Of a stretch of DNA of 64,000 bases, positions 50,759 through 62,135 are shown piece by piece. Where the stretch lies: positions 930,001-994,000 of the forward strand of contig JAYWVB010000006.1 of the NCBI GenBank assembly GCA_039881045.1. The letters run 5' to 3'. A program made the position numbers and the translations under genes. Below the pieces are notes generated by a model that worked only from the letters and a program-made list of their open reading frames with translations, was not told the origin of the DNA and made no database searches. The stretch is from Chaetomium olivaceum. Lineage: Eukaryota > Ascomycota > Sordariomycetes > Sordariales > Chaetomiaceae. The first letter of the stretch is position 1. Each line of letters begins with the position of its first letter.

Positions 50759-52755
50759 CACCTCGACAAAATCCCCGAGGAGTTGACGGATTGCGCCTTG
50801 CACCGTGTAACATGGATACGTACATCGCTGATCCGAGGCATTATAACTGGCTTAAGTGAGAGAAGGATACCGCCAAGGCTGGCGCGTTTCTCGCAGAGAA
50901 CTGCTCGCCAAGGAAACCAGGAGCAGCGTGGCAGCATTGGCAAGACCAGATGAAGCGGGAGGAACAACCTGAGAACTGACGCGGGGATGTTTTTGGTGGT
51001 TGGCCTCCATGCCTGTAGAATTATGTTAAGTACCTACCGAAAGATAGGAAACCAAGATTGTCAGATTCTCTCATATAACTGCACATGCATGTCCGTGATG
51101 TTCAGCATTGGGATTGCCTTACGGCACCTTGGCCCAACCTTTCAAATTAGCCGCCTAGGTAAATGACCACCAACTTCTTCCTTGCCTTACAACATTAACG
51201 GGAGGCCGGATACCTTCTAATGGCGGTTTCAGAAAAAGTATCTAGATTAATCGAAGCTGCAGTTCGGGACGTTCATGCCTGCGAACAGACAAGTACCTTG
51301 CTCCGGCCTGAAAGATGGGTTGGAGGGGCTTTGGTTTGTGTTTTGGTGGCGCTGTGGATTGTTTTCCTTTGCCACATGTCTCATAAGCTCACTCCAGCAT
51401 TCGGGCACTCTTCATAACACGATGTATGAATCATGAACAGAGGAACACTGCCCTGACAGTCGAGTTCCGCGACTTTACTTGTTTGATTCTCGTCATAGCG
51501 GACGTATTTGTAACACTATACTCCAATCCCCTCTTTCCTTAGTCCCCCATGTATGTGTTATAACGTGCAAGCTCCTTTCCGTCGTTGTTTGTGTCAATAA
51601 CATCGTCGTGGTCGAACTAGAAAACGTTGAGTCCGTCCGTCGAGGGTCGAAAAGCGCCTAAGCAAACCAAATTTAAAGAGTGTTAGTCCTAATACGGAAT
51701 GTTGGAGAAACACAAAACACAAAATCAACTTAGGTTTTGCTCCTCAGCTAGCAACCTCGAGTGCTCGGAAGATGACCCCAACCTCTACCAAGCTGGACGA
51801 GGGAGGGCTCCCAGAGAGTGACCAATGGCCACTCATCGAGATGTCTCTTGTGCGCCATGGCGTGAAGGTTGACCCAGTAACGCCTTCACTGGCTACACGC
51901 GAGTGTGTTGCGTATCATCATAGGAGCTGTACCTCGTTGATGGACAAGGGAGCCCGGTAACGTTCAAAGGGGACCGGGCCAGAAAAAGAAGAAAAGCCAT
52001 CTGCGCCGGGCTTGCCAGGCCCAACGCAGGCAAAAAGGAAAAGAAAACAGAAAACAAAACGAAGCTGGCTCCTCAGTAAGTCTTGGCTTCATCTTCGGGG
52101 CCGACCCCGACCCCGAAAGCCGCCAGTCCCTGTTAAGCCTGTCGGCCGTTCAGGAACCGCTGTACGACGCAAGAGATTAACCCAGACTTCTTGCACGAGC
52201 CATACAAGAACTGATTCATCATTGGAGTTGGATGGCCAAGACATAAGGAAAAAGAGGGAAGGGAAGGAAGGGAGCAAATACATGCAAGACGAAGAATAAA
52301 CAAAAAAGCACAGCTGGTTCCAGATCACGCTCCTTCTCCAAGCTGTGCTGACTGACTAAATGAAAAGGGGGGAGGGGGGGGGAGGGGAAGGAAGGAAGGG
52401 AGCGGAATGGCAGGGTCAGTTGCTCCTCAGAATATCTTCAGCTTCTCAGACCGGGGTTAGCGGTCTTGAGAGGCTAAGAAGCTCTCGTCATCGGGTGATG
52501 CCTCGGAGAGTGTGTGGGCCTTCGCGATAGAGTGACCCTATGCTCCTCGCTACTTGTGGCTGCACGACTGGGTTCATCACTGGAGCTGTGCCATGAAGAG
52601 AAGTAGGGTTCTCTGTTTGGGAAAGTGGGAAGGCTTCCAAAAGGTAAAAAGGATGGGGAGGAGGGTGAAAGTGTCTTACATTTCAAGAGAAGAGTGTCGA
52701 GCGCAAGGGGTGTTGAAACCGATGGTTTCCTTTGTGGCAAGCCTGGTTGAAGGAC
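50759..52755. other. AG-rich intergenic stretch
   Basis: Apart from the small candidate at 51220 no gene is supported. It contains CCTAGGTAAATG at 51154, a GGAGGGG/GGAAGG polypurine tract at 52365-52405, and two loosely similar segments around CATCATTGGAGTTG (52217) and CATCACTGGAGCTG (52575). Confidence 0.4.
51220..51417 (+). CDS. Possible small single-pass membrane protein (65 aa)
   Basis: ATG-initiated frame with a soluble helix (EKVSRLIEAAVRDVHACEQT) and one hydrophobic segment (GGALVCVLVALWIVFLCHM). No homologue recognised, no TATA box seen. Chance frame remains quite possible. Confidence 0.22.
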   Translation: MAVSEKVSRLIEAAVRDVHACEQTSTLLRPERWVGGALVCVLVALWIVFLCHMSHKLTPAFGHSS

Positions 52756-53694
52756 TCATGTGAATTGAGCGATGGGTGAGGAAGAGTAGAATGCTGGCGA
52801 ATGCTGGGCTCCTTGTCCGTGAGACGCGGTGCACATCGCGATCCCAAGTGTGCGCAGTCTGATATTGTCAGACCCGGTCAGCTGGATTGACCCGGGCGCC
52901 CCCGCCAATGTCGAAAACGTTGGACCCGCGTCGCAGGGATTTAGGGTAAACCTTATATCGACGATGACCTTGTCAGTCGACGACGTCCCTTGAATATTTT
53001 GAGAGAGGTGTTGGCACAGAGTAGGATAGGAATTGGCGATGGCACTAGGAAACCATTTGTGTGAGATCTGGAAAAGGGTTTCTGTGAACATGAAATTAGC
53101 TGCTGCTTCATACACGAACATGACGCGAAAGAAAGTGTTGTAAAGCATAGCTTCAGGAAGCGCTTACTTGTGGTGAATGTGATTGATTCACAGAACAAGA
53201 CATTGCCACCCGACCCTGTAACAAATACAGCCTGGTTAGTAAAGTATTGTTGACGTGAAAGAGGGATTCCAGAAAGGAAGGGAAGATAATCAGAAAAAAG
53301 GTTGAAAGGTAATCATTTGCCATAAGGCTCATTTCAAGCCGATGGAATAAGGTATCTCATCATGTTGTGTGTGAAGGGGGAGGGCGAGAGAAGGTATGAG
53401 GGACTTACCATTGATGTGTACCTGGAACACGGAGCGAGTGCTCGACTGCAGAGTTTGGTGGATAATCAGTAACAATCTTGCTGTTGCCGAGACTCTCGAA
53501 GAGAAGGCGGGAGAGTAGAAAGAAGAAGTGAAGGAGGGGGATGATGTGCCTGTCTTGATCGCGGTCAGGGTCGCGTCGCGACGCGTCACAAGCGCTGGTC
53601 CTGGTCGCTGCCAGATCAATAATGGGGAATATGGGGAACAAAGGGCCGCTGTAGAATGAAAGAAAAAGACGATTGAACGGGAAAATACAGGCAC
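52756..53694 (-). CDS. Spliced orphan gene, 5' end unresolved
   Basis: Three exon candidates join with correct phase on the reverse strand: ...53409 (donor GTAAGT), 53168..53215 (acceptor TTACAG, donor GTAAGC) and 52756..53081 (acceptor TTCACAG). The product reads ...STRSVFQVHING, SGGNVLFCESITFTT, KTLFQISHKWFPSAIANSYP, DKVIVDIRFTLNPCDAGPTF and ends SSSPIAQFT; 219 codons are open. Consensus splice sites at matching phase twice are unlikely by chance. The upstream frame has no ATG (it opens with GTG at 53694), so an earlier exon or start is missing; TTCTACAG at about 53650 is a possible acceptor. No family recognised. Confidence 0.42.
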
Positions 53695-55486
53695 CAGTGG
53701 TGATGTGTGTTGGTGATAAGAAAATACAAGGAAGATGGCGGGGAAGAAGAAGATGGAGAGAGAAGATGGGGGAGGAGGAAAATGCAGGAGGAAGTTGGAG
53801 GAAGAAGATGATGGAGGAGGAAGTGGATGGAGGAGGAAGCGATCATTTATTTATGGAGAGAGTCTGTCAACTTGATGGAGAGAGTGAAATGAACAATGAT
53901 CTTGAAAAGGAAGAATAATTGAGCGAACAATGGTTAAGGAAACGAGAATAAGATGTGGGAAGTAGAGGATGTGGGAGGATGTAAGAAGAAGATGGAGGAG
54001 GAAGAACAAGCCCAGAATAAATAGATGTGGAGGGATGTAGAAACATTGCGGAAGCAGCCTGGCTGAGGCTGGAAGGAATCCGAGAAAAAGAGTGGAGGAG
54101 GGGAGGAAGAGGAAGAGTGGGAGCAAGGTGTGGGTGAATGTTTGTATTTGGCTGTGCCCGCCGCCTTGCCAGAACAACGCAGCGTTTGAAGCATTAGGGC
54201 AAGGGCTGAGAAAGTACATAGGCTCGAAGATGGGAAAGAAGGGAGAGGGCAGCAGGTTGAAAACAGCTGGCAGCATATGGTTGCCTGGGGCCACCTGGTA
54301 GATGTGAGCCGTAAGTACTAATGTTACTTACGGGAGCCCAGTGCTCCAGGCCCAGCTCGTATTAATTGGCTGAGGCAAGGTTTGCAAGCTGCCGAGTCCG
54401 GAGATGCCTTGCTGGTGTGACAACTGAAGCCGTAATAAGCAGCAAACAACTGCTTAGTGGCATTGTTCAAGACTCGCCATCTACTGACTCAGTGTCACTA
54501 CAACCAAGCGTCCAGAGTTAATGGTTTAAGGCTCAGGATGGATTCGTTTTTAAATGAAGCTTAGTTGGAAGCATCGAGCTTCACGTCGTTTCTAGAACAG
54601 CTTGTGGCGACCCAGACGGTAGGTTTGTTGTTTTCCCTCTCCAGCGTCCCCGTTGACGGCCAATCCTTCTCCCTGATTCCAGAAACAAAGAACAGCAGTG
54701 TTGTGACTCTTCTCTACGCCTGTTCTCGTCGTTATTTGAATCCCCAAAACTTACCGAGGCAGGTAAGGTTTAGGTATGTTGGTCAATGTCGCAGTCCTTA
54801 GCAGGGTGACATTCTTGTTGCAGAAATTAGTCGACCAACTAACTAATCATTTAATATCTAGTAGTAGGTGCCACCGCTATTCCCTATTATGTCTTAAATC
54901 CGACTGACTGAGGCGCGATCGATTTATTACGCGAGGAACGACGAAGTCAACAACGTAAAGGACGCGAGTTCTCACAATTATCGACCGAGAGAGAGAAACA
55001 TCCAGGTTGGCCATGGCATACCTCGAAGAGATCATTGGACTCTTCGCTTACTCACTTTGGGCAAGGATAGCACGACAGACACATTCAAGGGTCCATACTG
55101 CAAGTCACCGGGAGCTGCACTGCAATCGAATCATTACAAGGAGGGGAGGTAACGGCTGGATTTTATATCAATAAAGCCCGAGACGTATTACGCTTGTACA
55201 CAAATCAGACACAATAAGTGGAGTGAAGGGGAATCTCTTTGGAACGTGGACAAGGAGCAAGTTGAATAGCGATAAGGTTTGGTAAGTCTTCCTGACAACA
55301 TTGTCCAAAAGACAACAGCATTGTCTCGGTAACTAACCACATTGTTCACTGGATAGGGACCCGCGGCTATATAACACTACCTTAACAATTGTCACATTCT
55401 CTCGACAACCGAGTCATCCTCGCAACAATCAACCGACTCTGGTGCTGTCTCTACCAGACCTATCCGCTACTTCCGAAACAAGCGTC
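53695..55486. other. Purine-rich spacer and intergenic region
   Basis: 53720-54130 is strongly purine-biased on the + strand (GGAGGAAG, GAAGAAG). It would be a pyrimidine-rich leader for the reverse orphan. A reverse frame 53851-54294 is open but pyrimidine-biased. A small frame at 54565-54801 has no motif. No supported gene. Confidence 0.4.
55369..55376 (+). promoter_or_regulatory. TATA box upstream of the 55.5-kb small gene
   Basis: CTATATAAC 120-145 bp before the candidate start codons at 55487-55515. Confidence 0.4.
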
Positions 55487-55514
55487 ATGGTCGTCACCAT
55501 GAACGAGGGAGGGC

Positions 55515-55928
55515 ATGAGCCTGAGACTGGACATCAACTACGACACGATCAACCATGAAACTTGCTGCCTCCCTCCCCCCACCTCTACATATCTCTCCTT
55601 TGACCCCCCCGCCCCCCTCCATCTCTACTCGATCCCCTTCCACCACCACAACCGACCTCCACACCCTCGTCGGCGATGCCCAGACGCAGCTCATCCGCGC
55701 CACCAAGCGCGCCCGGCACCTGCTCGCCACGCACGCCGCGCACACCGTAGCCTGCAGGCAGCAGAAGCGCTTCCTGGCCGCGCCGAACCTGGACTCGGGT
55801 GTGGTCGAGAGCAGCTGGAGGAGCAGTGGGCGGTGCGCGAAGAGGAAAGGCAGGTGCAGCGGGTGCGGCGGATACGGTGGCGTCTCGATGGGCTGCAAAT
55901 GGTGATGAATATGGAACCGTCTGAGTAG
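55515..55928 (+). CDS. Small helical hypothetical protein, apparently frameshifted
   Basis: Three frame segments look like one protein. MSLRLDINYDTINHET opens at 55515. In another frame (55555-55800) TLVGDAQTQLIRATKRARHL is followed by HTVACRQQKRFLAAPNLDSG, with GC-rich third positions. From about 55810 the first frame carries EQLEEQWAVREEERQVQRVR and ends RWRLDGLQMVMNMEPSE at 55928. The second switch lies in GTCGAGAGCAGC; deleting one AG joins VVE to QLEEQW. No splice site fits. Probably a coiled-coil-like orphan, either decayed or carrying sequence errors. Confidence 0.42.
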   Translation: MSLRLDINYDTINHETCCLPPPTSTYLSFDPPAPLHLYSIPFHHHNRPPHPRRRCPDAAHPRHQARPAPARHARRAHRSLQAAEALPGRAEPGLGCGREQLEEQWAVREEERQVQRVRRIRWRLDGLQMVMNMEPSE

Positions 55929-56312
55929 ATTGTTCTCAAGTAGGAAGACTCCATTGGGGTAACATCCAAATAGAAGTTGATATTAATTCTAGCTAGTGTA
56001 GCTTGAAGGGACCAGTGTAATGTTATTCCGGTGCTCCGCTGTTGGTTGCTGCTTTGTGCTAGAACATCATGTGCGTGTCAAATGCGTGCCATATTTACCG
56101 TGTTTATCTACATCCTGAACCTGATTCCCTGACCATGTGATACTTGCGGAGGCTGGAAACAAAGGCTGGAGATCAAGGGACACCGTGGACTATATAGTTG
56201 TCACAGAATCAGTATAGCAGCTCTGTCGGCTGATGCTCAGTCGTGGCCGAGGGGTAGTAGTTTACCGAATACAGTGCAAATCAAATGCAAAACGCAGGAC
56301 TGACAAGCTAAG

Positions 56313-56320
56313 AGTATAAA
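56313..56320 (+). promoter_or_regulatory. TATA box upstream of the 56.5-kb small gene
   Basis: GTATAAATAA about 150 bp before the ATG at 56467. Confidence 0.4.
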
Positions 56321-56466
56321 TAATTCGGCGACCCCGTTGCCCTTGTTTTCTTTCCCACTTCAGCAGCACCGAACCATTACGGCAACCAAAGACCAACAAC
56401 GCTGCACCCGAGCCTCTCTTGAATAACATCAAATTCCTCCGCTTTGCGAAAGCCATATCCGAAACC

Positions 56467-56938
56467 ATGGCCAACGCCAACCCCAACCGCCACGAGTCCC
56501 AGGGCAAAACCATCACCCGGCTGGACGTTCTCGCAGAGGTTGCCAGCCATCAGAAACGCCTCCCAGTGCCGGACAAGGGTCGCGATAACTTGAACCTCCT
56601 GAGAAAAGCCGCGACCAAGATGCTCAACCAAGACAAACCGAGCAAGGGCGTCGACGACAAAACCAACAAGCGTGTCCACGACATCAAGAGCGACACCGGC
56701 AATACCGAGACCATCTACCCTGGCGATCTGCCCGACGACGACGATGCTACCATCGTGGAATTCCCGATGGACTCGGAGTAGGCCAAGATCTCGATCTCTC
56801 CGTCCGCTCAACGACATCGTGGACTCGAACCCGAAGAAGGACGCCTGGGCAAAGGCGAAGCAGATGGAGATGATGAGTCTGGCCAGGGATTACAGGGCGA
56901 TTCGGAGGTTGAAGGTGGAAGGTTGGACCAGGGCATAA
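56467..56938 (+). CDS. Small acidic hypothetical protein, frameshift near its 3' end
   Basis: ATG in ACCATGG context starts MANANPNRHESQGKTITRLD; the frame ends EFPMDSE at TAG 56779. Directly downstream a second frame continues with strongly coding-like sequence, RPLNDIVDSNPKKDAWAKAK then MMSLARDYRAIRRLKVEGWT, stopping at 56938. A single-base change in GAGTAGGCC would fuse them. GTAGGC at the stop resembles a donor, but no acceptor gives the right phase. Short charged protein of about 155 residues if joined. Family not recognised. Confidence 0.45.
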
Positions 56939-57387
56939 GCTATTCTTCAAGGATCAGGTTGTTTTCGGGGTCATTCTGGACTGGGTTGACTTCTGCTCTG
57001 CATCGGTTTGCGTGGGTCATGGGTAGATCGGGCATGGCGAGGAGATGGGTTATCACATCACAACAAGCAATTGATTGATGGATGGATGCGATACCAGTGA
57101 ATGCTACACCGATATAAGCGCAGACCTGGCTACCTAAATGCATTTGTGACTAATTCCGTACCTCGGTACTACTAAGTAACACACGATGTGTAAGTGGCCG
57201 CCGTGTACAGGCCCCCACGGCCTCCGCGTTCGACCAACCATTGCCCATCGGGCGTTGTTCCCCGCTCCCAACACTCAACAAACCCTCAACACCAAAGAGG
57301 GTTCTAAGTTCTGTACCGTCCTTTGCAAATCTACTTTTTCCTTACCAAATCAATATCTCTTCGACTCGCACAGTGACCAATCTCACA

Positions 57388-59348
57388 ATGGATGACCGCG
57401 CCAAAATACCCGTGTCCCTCCCGTGTGCCAACCCGACAGTCAGCTACTGGCAAGACCCGCCCGATGACCTCGCCGACCACCGCAGCACGCCCGACCTCCC
57501 GGAATTCGCCGACACAGTGATCATCGGTAGCGGCATCACCGGGGCTGCCGTAGCATGGGGGCTGTTGCAGGGCCCGAAGCCGGGGAGCATCCTCATGCTC
57601 GAGGCCCGACAAGCCTGCTCTGGCGCCACAGGGCGGAATGGCAAGTACATACATACCCCCGTCCCTCACATTCCCAAACTTACTACCTTACTACTTGACC
57701 TCACATCCTCACCTCCCTCCACTCACCTATCTCCTTCACCCACCTCCATAACACAACCCCCCATCCAACCCGAACACGCATCCCACTCACCCACCGACAC
57801 TTCCCCACCAGCACCTCCCCACCTCCCCACCAGCCACCCACCCTCGCCGTCTTACATACCTACCCTTACTAATCAATCAATCCTCCCTGTCTCATAGGAG
57901 GGCACACCAAAGCCGCCAGCTACCGCAGCTACTTGCAGCACCTCGGCACGCACGGCGCAGCCACCGCCCGACAGATTGCCCGCCTCGAGCTGCGCAACAT
58001 CCGCGCCGTGCACGCTTTTGCGCGCGAGCGCGCCATAGCCTGTGACCTGCGCCCGTGTGAGACGGTGGATGTGGTGTATGACGAGGGGGAGTGGGCGGCG
58101 GCGAGGAAGGGGGTGGAGGGGTTGCGCAAGGCGTTCCCGCCTCCTCCTGCTGGTGGTGGTGGTGGTGGTGGTTTAGGGGCGGGAACTGGAACTGGGACTG
58201 GGAAAGGGGAGGGGATGGGTGAGGGGGGTCGTGGGGGGTCTGCAGAGGGTGCTGGTGTCGGTGCTGGTGTCGGTGCTGGTGTCGGTGCTGGTGCTAGTGC
58301 TAGTGCTAGTGCTGGTGCTGGTGCTGGCACGGGGGAAGACGGTGGTAAAGAGCAGCAGGGAGGTGATACGGAGGACGGCGGGGAAGGGCGGTACACGCTC
58401 TACTCGCGCGAGGAGGTCCTGGCCCAGTTTCCCGTGCACGACGGCGTGTTTGAGGGGCGAGAGGAGCGCGTGCAGGGCGGCGTGGGCTACTTCGCTGGCT
58501 CACTGTCAGCATACAAGTTCGGCATTGGGGTTCTGAAGGCGTGCGTCGAAAGAGGGCTGAATCTGCAGACGGGCACGGCGGTGACGGGGCTTGTTGCTGT
58601 TTCTGACCCTGCTGCCGCTGCTGCTGCTACTGCCACTACTGTCGAAAAAGGAAGATGGGAAGTGAGCACGGAGCGGGGGGTGGTCAGGGCTGGACGGGTG
58701 GTGCTCGCCACGAATGGGTATACGGCCGCCGTGTGGCCCAAGTTTCAGGGCGCCGTTGTCCCGCTTCGCGGACAGATCACGGCGCAGAGACCCGGACGCG
58801 GGATGCCGGCGGGTGGGTGTTTGGACAGGACATACAGTTTCATCTATGAGAGGGGCTACGAGTACATGGTCTCGCAACCGAAGGGATCGAGGTTTCCGGG
58901 GGACATCATCATGGGAGGCGGCCTAGCAAGGGCACCGGAAGAAGGGCTGATGGAGTTTGGGACGACGGATGATGGCGCGGTGAACGAGAAGATCAGCGAC
59001 TATCTACGAGAGACAACGGGGCGGTATTTTGGACCCGACTGGGGGGACGATCACCCAGAAGGACGTGTGAGGCGCGAGTGGACTGGCATCATGGGATTCA
59101 GTCCGGATGGATCCCCGTTTGTTGGGGAAGTGCCTGGTGAGAGCGAGCTGTGGGCCAGTTGCGGGTTTCAGGGGCACGGCATGGTCTTGTGCTGGGAGTG
59201 CGCGAGAGCCTTGGTGGAGATGATGGAGGGCCGGGATGGTGAGGAGCTAAGAGGGTGGTTCCCGGACATCTTTCGTATTACCGAGGAGAGGATGGCCCAG
59301 AGGTTTCGGGGACGCTTGGACGCGATTCCGACGGCTGAGAAGAAGTAA
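57388..59348 (+). CDS. FAD-dependent oxidoreductase (DAO family) with Gly/Ala-rich insertion
   Basis: Flavoenzyme of the D-amino-acid-oxidase/glycine-oxidase-like superfamily; substrate unknown, probably an amine or amino acid. Exons 57388..57640 and 57898..59348, joined by a 257-nt GC-AG intron (donor GCAAGT, acceptor CATAG) at phase 1; 567 aa. The Rossmann motif VIIGSGITGAAVA (residues about 44-56), acidic strand-end LMLEAR, and CSGATGRNGGHTK (the intron splits the NG pair) are typical. C-terminal FAD-contact motif GIMGFSPDGSPFVGEVPG and GFQGHGMVLCWECARAL are intact. An insertion of about 60-70 residues (58140-58340) of Gly runs and GVGA/ASAS repeats lies in the substrate half without breaking frame. 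Confidence 0.88.
58247..58329. repeat. In-frame GGTGCT/GGTGTC minisatellite inside the oxidoreductase
   Basis: Tandem GGTGTCGGTGCT units passing into GGTGCT and AGTGCT, encoding GVGA, SA and GA repeats. An adjacent GGT run (58151-58172) encodes Gly. Confidence 0.85.
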
Positions 59349-62135
59349 CTAACTAATGAAGAGTTTTGGGGAACAGATCGTCGTAAAAAAATGATCATCA
59401 CATTTACTTGTTTTCTACGGTCATCGACATTACGAAGTACGAAGAAGTACGAAGCACCTAAGTACGCCATATCTTTTTGTCGACATAATTATCACACCGT
59501 ATTTGGATTAATGATGGGACTCTTACTGTTCTTGCGTGGACGATCTTCCCGATCCGCCGTCCCGGGAAAATCAAACGGGGCCGCCTGAACTTCATAGGTC
59601 AAATGCCGACCAGACGGCTGGTTGATTAACCATGGCAACAACCGTAACAACCAAGCGGACGGGAAGCTGTGTGAGTGGACGTAGGACGACGGCCACAGGC
59701 CCGAGAGCCCCCATTGGACCGGTGGGGAGGTCGGCTTCGGCGGGTTGAGCTCTGCCGTGTCCTGCCGTGCTGAACATGGGCCACGGTGTGACTTTCCATG
59801 ACCTGAATGGATACCGTCGGCCGCGGATGCGACGCTGGCGTTCCTAGCTGCAGAGTTTGCTGACTGCCCGCACGGAAAGAGCCGTCTGGGATGTGAGCAG
59901 GAGAAGTCATTAGCGCCATCTCAGAGGGAAGTTCACTTCTGATCATTCGCTGGCGAGTTGTCGCGCTAGCCGATGACTTTCGGTTGTCTGTGCCGCTGTG
60001 TGCAGTGTTTAGCAACCTGAAGTGGCAGCGTGACCGCAATTGGGGAACGACCTGTTGAAGTTGTGAAGTGTCTGATAGCGTGGCGTGCATCAACAGCCGG
60101 ATGGTGAGTGGTCAGCCAGCTGAAAAATTGATGCGTAAATCTGTAGTCTGTAATCTGTACGAATATTGTCAATTCACTCCAAATAATGCCGAATTCAAAT
60201 CCTCGAAACTCGGCCAACAATCGTTACGATAGAGTCGTCAGATAATTTTATTTATCTCGTCTTACAAATAAGTTACTCCTTCCCGTTGAGACGTTCTCTT
60301 TCCGTGGCTCGTTCAAAGCACAAGCACAAGCACGGGGCTTGTGGGAGCGCCGGCAGGAGCAGGTGGAGAGAACAGATTTTGGCTTTTGTCGTTTTCATTT
60401 GCGATTGGCTTCTTCAACGGCGACCGAGAACCGGACTGGCAAGTGCGTCGGGGTGGGTGGAGACCGTGGAGTCGAGCTGTTGCCCCACCTGGGCCCAGCC
60501 AACTGGGACGCGATTTCCCTGCCATCTCAATTTCGGCATCCCATGGGTGCCACATGCGAGACTCTGATCAGGTCCTGCTCTTTTCCTTCCGTCCCACTCC
60601 TCGGCTATACTACCGTAGTTCGTTAGGGGTGTTTGCCCTAGAAATGGCCCTGGGGTGGCTCTGGGGTGGCCCTAGGGTTGCCCTGCAGTTCCCTGCTGGG
60701 GCATTTCGTTTGTCTGCGCGTCAGACCCAGACTTTCTCTGACACCACCCCAGACGGAGAGAGGGGAGAGAAGAGAATTGTTCCGGTTGCCTGCCCTCGCT
60801 GCAACCTGCCCTACCCTACCGGTGCCGACCAGTGCCGACCAGCCCTGCTCAATTCTCCTGCTGTTCGGGATGCCCGCGAATTGACAGGCATTTTTTAATT
60901 TTTTTTTGCCTTTCTCATCTCGGCACTCGATTTACGAAGTCCACTCCAGATTACTCCGTACATACCTTGGTTACAACCCACTTGAACTGGAAGCCTCGGA
61001 AGCGAAAAGAACATTTGGAACAATTTATCCAAACACCCGTAACACGGCCGAACAGACGACAAAGATGACCCACCCATCCCATTTCATCCCAGTCTGTCCC
61101 AGTCCGTCCTGGCGGTACCTCCTCGCCAAGGCATGCAACCAGACTGTTGGGACTTCCAGCTTTTTTCTTCACCGCCATCTGTGGCCAACCAGGGGGCATG
61201 CCGACCGTGGCGACGAACCGTGTCCGAGCTGGCGGGACAGCTTTGCTTCTTCCGGCAGTCTGTCGCTTGCTGCTCACCCTGCTCACTTTTGAGACTTTTT
61301 GAGCGGTCATGTCATGATGCATCACCATGATTGCGTCTTTGGATCCATAATGGGTGTGATGCGCATAGCACAGCTGCACAGCTGCACTACTGCACAACAG
61401 GATGTGCGCTAGTTATCACCTCCCTGCTTCCCCATGGTAGCCCGGGCATTGGCAAGCAAAAATCAATGGCCCCCATGAGTTTTGTATGTACTGTGTATGT
61501 CGTTGCAGTTTGCAGAGTACGGAGTACTTGGTATGTACATACATAGGTACTTCGTACAGATTCCAGATTCCAGATCAGTTAGTTATTGCGCACCCAAGAA
61601 ACATACCCTGCCAACGGAACGGGGAGGGTCCACTCGTGATCCCAGCACCCGCTTTCCCCTCCCCTTCCCGTGCTGCAAGGCCCGATGTTGTTTCGCTCTC
61701 GGACTGAGGAAGCCGCCGGAACGGAACCAAACCAGTGGGCCAAGGTGGGAACCGTCCTCCCGTCGCTCGCCAATAACCAGGCCGCCCCTCCCCTCCCTCG
61801 CTTCCAATGGCAATTCCTGATCTTTTCCCGGGCCACACGTTACCAGACTCTCGGGATCCAGGGTCGTTCAGCTCAGCCAGCCCTTTGACGCCCTTTGACT
61901 CTTCACCACCAGTCATCAACCTCCCGTCTCGCTTCACCCTCTCTGTCTGGGGCAAACGTGTGCCACCCACACTCCACGTAACTAACGAACCACTCACCCG
62001 CGACCCGACACCAGCCGGGCCAAGGAAGGTCTTGGGCTTTGACGCTTCGATTCGTTCCTTGTTGGCGTCACTCTAGACACAGCCCCTTCACACCACCCCC
62101 TTTGGAGTTTAGACCCACACTAGGCTGCCCAAGCA
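59349..62135. other. Intergenic region, about 2.8 kb
   Basis: No supported gene. It has TACGAAG repeats at 59433-59457, TACTCCGTAC (60954) and TACGGAGTACTT (61516) words, a GCCCTAGGGT-like repeat at 60645-60685, and a CT-rich leader before 62136. Confidence 0.45.

Noticed and set aside
52365..52405. Polypurine tract as a retrotransposon PPT next to an LTR
   Set aside because: No TG...CA terminal structure or target duplication follows it.
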